This document shows, in pieces, positions 47,128-56,210 of a stretch of DNA of 64,000 bases (its first letter is position 1; each line of letters begins with the position of its first letter). The position numbers and the translations under genes are program-made. The notes beneath the pieces are model-generated. The model did no database searches. It saw only the letters and a list, made by a program, of their open reading frames with translations, and had not been told where the DNA came from. This stretch comes from Favolaschia claudopus (lineage: Eukaryota; Basidiomycota; Agaricomycetes; Agaricales; Mycenaceae), in assembly GCA_037176885.1 (NCBI GenBank), contig JAWWNJ010000007.1:2666001-2730000 (forward strand), given 5' to 3'.

Positions 47128-49061
47128 ATGGGAGCCCCTCAAGAGCTGTGAGTCTCTGAGGCGTGTTCTTTGAAGGGACGATGCACACTGACCGGTCAAT
47201 GAATTTTTCTCACTGCAGACTTGGGCCCTTTTACTTTGGCGTTCTTTTCAACTCTTTTCTATATGGCGTATGTGATTATTTTCGACTTTTTCCTTCTGTG
47301 AATGTTACAGCTCCTCGGTCCTAGATCTTCGTACTCCAGGTCGCTCAATATTCCCTTGTGCTGCACTCTTGCTATTTAACTTGCGTTTCCTTTACAACAG
47401 GCAATTACCTACTACCAACGATTCAAGAGGTGTGTGAATTGATTCACTTGGAAAAAGTGGTCAGTGAATGTTGGAATTCAGGGACAATGTGTGGCTCCGT
47501 CTCTTTGTGAGTAACCATGAGACGCCGGTACTCGACGAGTTTCATGAACTCAACTGGAAGGTGCTATATCTCACGATCATCGAATCTCTGAACTCGGCGT
47601 TTTGCGTTGCAATGATCTACGAACCCCTCGTGGGCCAATTCGGTGTGCAACCAAGTCCATGAATTATTGCTTAACTTAAACTTAACTCATTGCTTTAGGC
47701 ACAGACGACCCTCGGCAACGGTTTCCTTCAGTGGGTTACCTTCCGGAGCCTGGCAATTGTCTGTCGATAATCATAATTGACTGTTTTCGCGTCACTAGTA
47801 CTCCGTCTCGTCAGTCCGGACCTCGTTTCCTTTTACCTATTAGTTTGCTGACATTAACTCGCAGAACCGTTCTTGGAGGTAAGTCTACGGTCCTCATTCC
47901 TTCGTACCTGTAGTTTGAGCTGTGTTATCCCAGATAGCGATTTCAGTTCCCGTGCAGCTGTTCTATGCATGGCGCCTCAGCCGGATTGCTCAATCTTATA
48001 TCATCCCATTTTTCATCATAATGGCGTCTTTGACATCTATGGGTGTGTTGTTCCGACCCTTTTTCTTCGAGATATTGATCTGACCTGAAATCTAAGTCGG
48101 AGCTGTATGGGTTGGAATCGCCGTACACGAGATTAACAGCTACACACATAAAGACAAGCTCCTTATACCCTCCCTCCTTTGGTCTCCCGGTGCTTCCAGT
48201 ACGTAGATCTTCTGCAGAGGCTCAACATTTAATGTTTTTTCTTGTTTCAGTGGCGGACGTCTTGATAACCGTTTCCTTCGTCTGGACTCTGGTGTGTTCA
48301 CCTTCGATCTCCATCTATAGCTTTGATCAACTACCGTATTCATAGGCTCGGAGAAAGGCTGATTTCAAACACACGCAGGATGTCATCAACAATCTGGTTA
48401 AAAGTGAGTGCCTATGAAATTTCCTCCTCGATGGGCAAGTGGCTTCAATGCGTGTACGATTAGATGCAATCCAGACAGGTTTCTTGACCCTCACATTTGC
48501 AGTCCTCGACGTTTACCCTGTTCCTTGCCGTTGATAACAGCTCTTTGTGCGTCTTCATATCAATCACCTCGACTGTATACTGAGTCTGCTTCGCAGGTCA
48601 TTCTTCTTCGACTTTGCGCTCCCGAAATTATACAGCAATTCGCTTGTTTTCACTCTCAATTCCCGTGAAGCGATTATACCCGTTGGACGGAGCCACTACT
48701 TCTGTGACGAGACATGGTATAGTCTTTGTTGAGATGGGGAGCGGAGTATGTTTTGTTTTTCTATTCTGCGCTGCCATGGTGCTGATCAGCTTCCCAGTCC
48801 ACTGCGACGCCAGTGCACACCCAATGCAACTCTTTCTCCATTGCTAATGAAGATACCGAGGCTTATACTCTCGGCGGCCAGCCATCTGTAAGTTATTCCT
48901 GAATCTGTTCTTCATGTTCGTCGGGCATTGATGCCTTGGTTCCTCAGGATATCTACGCAGAGGCAGCGACATACTCGCTCTTGGATCTCCCGTCTCCCAA
49001 GCACGGGAAGTCAAGCTCGAAAATAATTCACGATACCTTCCTCCACTTCTACGATCCTTAA
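47128..49061 (+). CDS. DUF6534-type multi-pass membrane protein
   Basis: A family of seven-helix-like membrane proteins, greatly expanded in Agaricomycetes, of unknown function. The start MGAPQEL joins to LGPFYFGVLFNSFLYG (first helix). Later exons give AITYYQRFKR, DNVWLRLF, VLYLTIIESLNSAFCVAMIY, then IAISVPVQLFYAWRLSRIAQ, the family signature around QLFYAWR, then VGAVWVGIAVHEINSY and MADVLITVSFVWTL. ARRKADFKHTQDVINNLVK follows, then QTGFLTLTFAVLDVY. FDFALPKLYSNSLVFTLNSR is the conserved last-helix motif. The soluble tail ends HDTFLHFYDP. About a dozen introns; exon borders near 47270-47400 and 48520-48600 are uncertain. Confidence 0.8.
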
Positions 49062-50025
49062 CATGTAGATTTTTCCTACAATTCATGATCTTTGGCCGCG
49101 GCAGGGCAATTCTCAGCCACTATATATATCGGCCTGGACTGCGGCTTCATTTCCACCACGAGCAACGGCCGCTCGTTATGCACCTAAGCATCTCGAACCG
49201 AATTCCTCACCTTACCCTTGAGTTGTAACGCATTGTCCTTCGAGCTCGTAGCCATTGTTGAGCCAAAACCATCCCCGACTCCTTTCTTCTGTGTTTTTTC
49301 CATGAACACTCGTTCAACCTTTTTCTCTCTCGCTCCGGCCCGTAGCTCAGGTCAGACCATACGTATACTCCAGCAGATCTAGAAGAATTTACTTTCCAAC
49401 GAACTATGAATTTTGTCAACGTCAAGTGTACATGTGGTCATTGACAATGAAGATAGAAGCCGGTAAGGACCGTAGCTTGGGCCTCACAAAGGGCAAAATG
49501 TGCTAGAAGCCAACGAATTACGGACAGAATCTTTGTCAGCCAAACTCCGTTCAAATTGTGGAATCGAACCGTGGGAATGCTCCCACGTGATCTTGGTTCA
49601 AATTCGGGTCGGCGTTTGCCGGAAAGATGTTCCTCTGTCCAATTCTTAGCGCTTGGCTATAATTCGGTCTATGAAGCTTCAATACCTGTGGTGCAGCTTT
49701 GCGCCGGAGCTCCCTTCGAGACTTTCGACATGTCAGTGGATGGGCTCGATCGATTCGAGGACAGGAAATACTATCTTGGGAACTTGCCAGGTTCCCTTTT
49801 ACTGATCATTCCATTGAAGCCCATTCACAAGCTTGGATAGATTGAATTTTTGTAATCAGACCTATAAGCGTAGTGTTTCGACTACTGTAATGTGAAGATT
49901 CGTCAAAAGGTTCAGCTGGGAAGGTGAGTCAAAGGCGGGAACAATTACATAAATGGCGCGCAGAGCCCCTCCACCAGGTTGAAGGACATACTAAATGTAA
50001 AATCATACAGGATTGAATATTGACT
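49062..50025. other. Intergenic region with pol III-box-like fragments
   Basis: GGCCCGTAGCTCAG near 49337 and GGACCGTAGCTTGG near 49470 resemble tRNA 5' parts, and GGTTCAAATTCGG near 49605 a B box. The stretch TCATTGACAATGAAGA near 49440 recurs at 55690 before a similar tRNA-like sequence. No protein gene. Confidence 0.45.
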
Positions 50026-50138
50026 GCCTGTAGCGCTGTGGCGCATCCGTCGTTGTCAGTCGATATGGCATGAGCAGACGCCCGTTCTATTCGGGTGGCG
50101 GTCTTCAGTAGAAAGGAAGGATTTGCCTGTTTTTTTTG
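50026..50138 (+). repeat. SINE-like element (copy 3)
   Basis: CCTGTAGCGCTGTGGCGCATCCG (A-box side), CCCGTTCTATTCGGG (B-box variant) and a T8 run near 50130. Confidence 0.6.
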
Positions 50139-50345
50139 CCGTTCTGTGAATCCGGAAAATAATTATTTTGAAAGTGCGCCAGGATAACGATGGGAGGTGT
50201 GGACACTGGAGAGGCGGGGTGAGTCCCGAGTCAAGTTTTTGTTCAAGGAAGTCGGGTAGGAAGGTAAAAGCGTAAAAGGATTAGTGGATACAATGGAATC
50301 AGGATTCGAAGTAATGATGTTACAATGAAAGCCAGGCAGAATGCA

Positions 50346-50480
50346 GCACCCGCAGCGCTGGTGCGCATCCGTGGACAATATCATCTTGATTAGAATCTTG
50401 GTGAAGTCTATCTCAACGGATGACCTGTCGACCTCAGGAACCCGACATTCTGAAGATCAAGCCAACTTTTTTTGGTTGCA
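50346..50480 (+). repeat. SINE-like element (copy 4, degenerate)
   Basis: The A-box side CGCAGCGCTGGTGCGCATCCGTGG is well kept, but no clear B box follows; a T7 run occurs near 50468. Confidence 0.45.
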
Positions 50481-50557
50481 CCGGTTGCCCGTTGCTCGTT
50501 TGCGCACTGTCGCCAGACATGATAACTTTAAGTAAGTACTAGATGTATAGAACTGAC

Positions 50558-50676
50558 CACCTGTAGCGCTGGTGCGCATCCGCGACATTGATTCTTGAAT
50601 CCACGAATTCGGATAACTTGCATGGGCGGAGGGCTCGTTCGATTCGGGTCGTGGTCTTATACCAAAGATCTCCTTT
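50558..50676 (+). repeat. SINE-like element (copy 5)
   Basis: CCTGTAGCGCTGGTGCGCAT, then CCGCGAC, and CTCGTTCGATTCGGGTCGTGG about 80 nt later; T5 near 50673. The best-kept member of this subtype. Confidence 0.65.
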
Positions 50677-50880
50677 TTACAGGGTTCCGGAATATCTGCC
50701 GACCTCGGAAGGCTTTTTTACGGTGTGAACAACAACAGCAGTGGGCTGAGGTGTTATGCTTACTGCGGGTGACAAGAGCAGAGTGAGAGTTGTATGCAAG
50801 CCTGAGATTCAGCAGGGAGTAGGGCAAGCTGGGAGAGTATTGAATAGAAGGAAGGTTGAAGGGAGGGGTGCTTATATGAA

Positions 50881-51000
50881 CGCCTGTAGCGCTGGGGCGC
50901 GGCCGTATGAAATCAGATGCTAGATTCAAGAGGATATCGTTGACCCGTTCGATCCGGCGCAGGTGATGGGCGCTTGTGTAGGAAAGAGGTTATTTTCGGT
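50881..51000 (+). repeat. SINE-like element (copy 6)
   Basis: CCTGTAGCGCTGGGGCGCGGCC and, about 70 nt later, ACCCGTTCGATCCGGCG; end not clear. Confidence 0.55.
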
Positions 51001-51099
51001 TGGGTTGAGAAAATTTTCTTCATAGGATTTTTGTTGAGTTGTTCGAACTTGAAAGAGGCTGTGGTTCAGAACTTTGAACGGAGTTTTATGAGAGCCAAA

Positions 51100-52031
51100 T
51101 CGATAGCCGGAAATTTGTTGCGAGATTGACGAGAAGCGTAGTCTTAGCGTACAAATAGAGACACCTGTCGTGCTGGTCCTTGGCCTCGTACCTTTGCCAA
51201 AGTTGGTCGTAGTTTGTGTGCAGGAGATCTATTTGATTCGGCGACCACAATTTCTCTGGAGTCTGGCTGTTTTGATTTTTTTGAACACTCGTTTCGAGTA
51301 CGTTTTCGGTGATCCATCGCGAGGTGAACCCAGCAAAAGCAGATGGCACCGTCATTATGAATAAAAACAACGTATTCAAAGGCCTTGAGCGCTGGAGCGC
51401 ATCCACGAAGGCTGATGGCTTAAAAATTCGCTAAATATAACATTGGTGGAGTGCCGCGTTCGATTCGTGGGTTGGCCGTTATACAGTCGGTTAGGTTTTG
51501 ATTTTTGCCTGATGAATTCCATCCTCAGCGTAAATGTTCAAGAAAGTACATACTCAGTGTAGCCTGAAGTTCAAGGTTGGTTCAGCATTGGCATTTGAGC
51601 GACACCGGAAATTTGTTGAGAATTGACAATCAGTGCAAAAATAGTAGAGACACCCAGAGGGCTAGCTAGCAGTCTCGTACCCTTGGGGAAATCGGCAGAG
51701 TTTTGTAAGCGAAGACCCGTTCGATTAGGCGGACCACAATCTCTCTGGAGCCTGGCTGTTATGATTTTCAAACACTCGTTTCAAGTACGTTTTTTTCGGC
51801 GATCCATCGCGGCCAGTTTTGCGGGTCGTACTACCAAATTCGAGGTGAATCCCAGAAAAAGCTGACACCGTTATGGTGAATAACAAGAACGTATTCAAAG
51901 GCCTTGGCGCTGGAGCGCATCCACGAAGGCTAGCGTCATTGGAAGTTGGTTAACTATAGTGGTGGAGTGGGCCGCGTTCGATTCGTGGTTGGCCGTTACG
52001 ACGATGGACTGATAGTTTGCATTTTTTTTTA
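51100..52031 (+). repeat. Tandem duplication carrying four SINE-like copies
   Basis: About 51105-51510 and 51603-52031 are diverged direct copies with an offset near 520 bp. Each holds the same series: GGAAATTTGTTG, a SINE-like piece with B box (51162-51282 and 51645-51770), a CGATCCATCGCG stretch, then GTATTCAAAGGCCTTG leading into GCGCTGGAGCGCATCCACGA with B box CCGCGTTCGATTCGTGG (51377-51508 and 51899-52031) and a T-rich end. The second unit has an extra insert near 51800-51840. Confidence 0.7.
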
Positions 52032-52534
52032 TTACGGTAATCCCATCTTCTACGTGAATTTTCAGGAAAGTAGAGGTGTTTGACGTTGGGTCATCGCGGT
52101 ATTGCGATGTTGCCATGGCGGTTGAGAGCAAGCCGGGTGTGACGTGACTGAATGATGTGACGCTTTGATGCGATGCGCCGACGCGTTGGCTGATGCAGCG
52201 ACGCCAAGCGTAACTTGTAGTCCGCTCCGTTCGTCGCCCACCATAAGGCTCCACCTCACACTCTCGTACGAGCTCACCGCTGTTCCTTTTCCTCCTTCAA
52301 GTCGGACACTCAACCTCGTCAAGGAGTGCGGCTCAAATCAAAGTATGAGAACGAAAAGTACAGTACGAGGCAGTCACTAGCCACTGGCCGAAATCCCTTC
52401 GCTAGCGAAGCTTCCGCCCGCTCATACCAGGACATCGGACGGGTTTAGGTGAAGGTGTAAGGTCGATGGCGAGACAGAGGTAGAGCGTCACACGGAAACG
52501 CAGCCGGATTGTTAGGTAAAGTGGCATATGGCGG
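52032..52534. other. Spacer, no recognised feature
   Basis: No gene, RNA or repeat could be supported between the SINE cluster and the tandem array. Confidence 0.35.
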
Positions 52535-52925
52535 TAACGTCCGATCCTTATGCGGACGGAAATCACCTCAAAGAGCCGTCCATGTCTCATCCGTATGCGG
52601 ACGAAATTGGGGTAAAAAGGTCATTATGTCCGATCCCGTGTGCACCCGGAAGTGACCTGTCGGCGCCGATGTCCCATCCGATGTGCGGACGGGAATGGGC
52701 GAAACGAGCGAACAAAAAAATTGCCAGCGGCCAACAAGCGGCCAATGGCCGGCCAGAGGGCCGAGTTGAGCTAAATATCTGCAAATACTCACCGATCTCG
52801 TCGTCGGGAATGGTGACTACCAGTGTGCCGGGCCAGAGGTCCCATCGACTATGCGGACAGGATGAGGGAAAAAAACCTAGCACCCGATCCTTATGCGGAC
52901 GAATCTTGTTCGAAATGGCGAGGAC
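52535..52925 (+). repeat. Degenerate tandem repeat, unit about 43 bp
   Basis: Six units each start near TC(C/T)(C/G)ATCC-N-TATGCGGACG: about 52539, 52580, 52628, 52671, 52840 and 52882. Spacing is 41-48 bp except for about 170 bp between units four and five, where unrelated sequence rich in GGCCA is inserted. Function unknown. Confidence 0.65.
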
Positions 52926-52974
52926 GGAAGTGCCGATTTTGGCCACTTTCGGATCGGACTTTATCGGCATATGG

Positions 52975-53130
52975 ATTGTTCTATCGCAGTCTGAGTATGT
53001 ACGGCTCTTGCCGTCGCTCGCTGAATTCTATGGCTGATGGTCCGCTCTGCAGTGTCCTGCAAGCTACGCTATTCCGCCCTGTTCCCCCCACACAGACCAT
53101 GACCACGCTACCGCTGCCGCCACCCGCTCC
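52975..53130 (+). repeat. Dispersed repeat, short third copy
   Basis: ATGGCTGATGGTCCGCTCTG, then CAGTGTCCTGCAAGCTACGC at 53031-53080 matches the start of copies A and B, including the upstream TTCTATCG-N-AGTATGTA stretch. Similarity is lost after about 53130. Confidence 0.6.
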
Positions 53131-53679
53131 CTCCGTACCTCGTAACGGTACAAGCAAGTTACTCGTTGGAGACTGAGCTGAAGGTTGACCGGAGTACCAG
53201 TGTGTCTACAAAGTGCATTGCGAATTTTTATTCTCGGACCTGATCGACATCTCGTTTCGTCGCAGACGCTCTTCACCATTTTCAAACACAGCGAAAGGCT
53301 AGTTTACTTGAAGCCTTTTTAGTTGACTGCCACGGCCCTGCTCGCTGGCCCTCTCGTCCTACACGCCTGACCCCTCCACCGCGGCGCTCGTCCTTCTCCA
53401 TACACCCACTTCCCGCTCTACGAGCTGTCTGCCTTGCATGATTAGTCCACGTTCTCCCGTAACTACAGCAAATGACAAGTAACCGACATAGTCCGCTTTC
53501 CTCGGTCATCGATCCTCGCACGAGTCCACCGCTTTCCCTTTCCTCTTTCTCTAAGCCTGCCGCTCGACCGGCGACTCAGATCAATGTATGGAACGGGAAT
53601 AACAAGCCGCACGCGAGGTCTCCGCCCGCTACGAGTTATGGAGAAAGGAGTGGGGAGCGGTCACGGAATTTTCTATCGT
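53131..53679. other. Spacer between repeat copies
   Basis: No supported gene. Parts may be further decayed repeat sequence. Confidence 0.3.
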
Positions 53680-55215
53680 GGTATGTATACTACCTACACG
53701 CTTTGCCGTATCTCGATGAAACATATGGCTGATCGACGACGCTGCAGTGTCCTTCAAGCTACGCTATTCACCCTATAGTCCCCCACACCGACCATGACGG
53801 CGCCTCGCTCGCCCGGGGTCATCAATGTCCTCGTCATTTCTCGTGCTCCTGGTCTCTGCGCCTGTGCACCTCATCTCGATCTTCTCATCCAGTATGGATG
53901 CGGTGCGAGGCCAGAGGCGGGCGGCGCGCTCGGGATAATATAATATCTCTCCCTCACTGCTCCAACCTTATCTCTCCGCCCACGTCTCGACTTTCACGAT
54001 CTCGGGAGGACGGTACGTATGCCTGCCAGTCTTAGCTCTGATGTCGCCGACACCGCGCATCCTCCCTCCATCCTCCGCTCCGCTGCCGCCCCAACCTCGA
54101 CCCACCACGCCGACGTACGCACCTCAAAGCGTACTGGCGAGAGGATACCTACACGCGTGCATGCGCGTGTCGTTTCGATATGCTTCTCAGACAAATCCCG
54201 CTATCTCGCCGGCGCCGTGCATCCTGCCTCCTCCTTCCCTCCTCCCTCCTCGCGCCTTCCCGCTTTGCTCTTGGCCCAACTTACTGTGTATGGTTTCGAG
54301 AAAACGAAGCAAAGCTTCTGCCGATATCCATATACACATGCGTATACACCTCTATCGCCTCGGACGTTTTGTGGAATTGAAAAGAAGAGTGAGACTGATA
54401 TGAGGAGGAAGGTGGAGGAGATGTAGAGACGTAGCCGGGGGATGACGAGGAAGATGCGGGGTGCAGCCTGTGCTGGCGGAGCTGGGGTCGGCTGGTGCGT
54501 ACCCGGGTGCGTGCGAGGGTGTGTAGGGTCGTCGGGGCGCTTCCTTTGGTCTCGAGAGGCCGAGGAGGATCGTTGGTGTATTGGTGTGGATGGCATGGAG
54601 CGGGCAGGACGCAAACGGCTCGTCCCGTGGTGGGGGAGCTGGGATCGACTAGCATCCTCGGCGGCGCTCGTCGTACTCAGTTTCGAGAGGTCGAAAGTTG
54701 TTAGTATGGATGGGGTGACGGGCGACGAGAAGGAAGGGGGGAGTGTGGGTCAGCTTCGGTGCCGACGATGAAGGGTAGAGGGAGCGTGCGCGCATGCATA
54801 CTTGGATGCTTGGGTGGCGATGGTGATGGTGATAATGAGAGAGGAAGCGGTCGGGAGCCAGGATCAGGACGTGCTCTTCGAGGAAGCGGCCTTGGAAGGT
54901 GGCGAGGCCGGATATCTAAGATATCCCTATCCCTCGCGTGGTCACGGTGGTCGTGGGCTTCCTACACCGGGTTGCTCACTCGGCGCCCGTCGCCCTCCCG
55001 TTGCGCGCGATAGAATGTTACCCTCCATGCCCCCGTCCGCTCGCTCGTCTCCGGGCTTTGCTCATCTTCGCAGCTTGGATGTTCCGCGCCGAGCGTAGAT
55101 ACTCCCCTTCCCTTTGTTCCTCGTCGCGGGCATACGGTGCGTGTGAGAACGAGCGTCATACTATCACGCCGCACGAGCGTCGGTCGCCAGCGATATCCGA
55201 CTTGTTGGCTTGTCC
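53680..55215 (+). repeat. Dispersed repeat, copy B (about 1.5 kb)
   Basis: Aligns with the reverse complement of 7200-8660 over its whole length; shared blocks are listed there. Inverted relative to copy A and about 46 kb away. The best-matching blocks are at 53726-53775, 54150-54240, 54285-54335, 54560-54660, 54785-54825 and 55040-55100. It encodes nothing recognisable. Confidence 0.7.
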
Positions 55216-55679
55216 ATCCTTCTCAAGAATGAGAACGCTGGGAAGGGCTCGTCTCCGTCGCGGCTGATCAGTGATGGTGGTGTGTTTTTGTTTCTATGTC
55301 GGGGAGAGGAGGGGCAAAGGCGGGTGCGAAGGTGATTTCATTCTTTGTGTGCGGTGGGGTGCGGGATACAGCATGCAGTGTATACCTCTGCATCTGCAAT
55401 CGCGATGGGGGATGGTATGAAATGTGAGGGGGAGACTGAGAGGACGATGTGCGACTGGGTTGCCCGAACTTAAGGATCTGGGAAAGGCGGAGGCGGGTAC
55501 GGCGATGACCCTGTATCTTTGTGAAGGGGCTCAGGGAGTTGGCGGCGTGGTGTGTGTTCCCTGCTCTCATTGCCTGTGTCTTCCTGTACTCGGACAAAGG
55601 CTTGTCCGAGCGCTGGAGATGCATTGTTCGGCGATTCTCGACAGACCATGCTGTAGTCATATTTTCACAACCAAGCGTT
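55216..55679. other. Spacer
   Basis: No gene supported; open frames here lack motifs. Confidence 0.35.
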
Positions 55680-55805
55680 TGCATATTGTCATTGACAATG
55701 AAGACATGAACAGGAAAGGCCCGTAGCTCGGAGCTCCCCCACACTCCTCAGTTCAGGCTTACTGGGTGGTTCCCTGTTCGACTCAGGGACGGGCCACTGT
55801 GCGGT
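55680..55805 (+). repeat. tRNA-like element with perfect acceptor and T stems
   Basis: GGCCCGT at about 55721 can pair with ACGGGCC at about 55790, and CCCTG-TTCGACT-CAGGG forms a perfect T arm with a good B box. The D arm is too short for a normal tRNA (GCTC-G-GAGC), and no clear anticodon arm is seen. The upstream stretch TCATTGACAATGAAGA is shared with 49440, so this is more likely a tRNA-derived repeat than a working tRNA gene. Confidence 0.5.
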
Positions 55806-56210
55806 ACTTTGTCGTCTTTTGCTTTTCTTTGTTTTACTTTTTCTGTCGAAATCACAAAGACACGAAGATGGTATAAGCAAGCAAGCCAGCAAGTTAGTGA
55901 GACTACGGATAACTAACTATTTCGAGTGAGTATACATTGACACGCAACAGCAACGACCGACGAGATCCAGGGATGAGAGATAGATAGACATACATAGATA
56001 GACGATAAGTAAGTAGTAGGCAACTCCAATGCGATGAAAGAATGAATGATGCAGCTTCCTCCAAGGTGAGTAGTTGAGTACCGAAGTAAATGAGTGAATG
56101 ATGAACAAACGAGCGGATGAGTGATGAGCATTCCGCATTCCACAGTTCCCTGCGCCTCCGCCTCCAGATCAGCCACCACAGACTCTCCCAGACAACCCGG
56201 CAAACAAAAG
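55806..56210. other. Intergenic region at the 3' side of the Rab-like gene
   Basis: No feature supported except the likely 3' UTR of the gene to the right. Confidence 0.35.
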
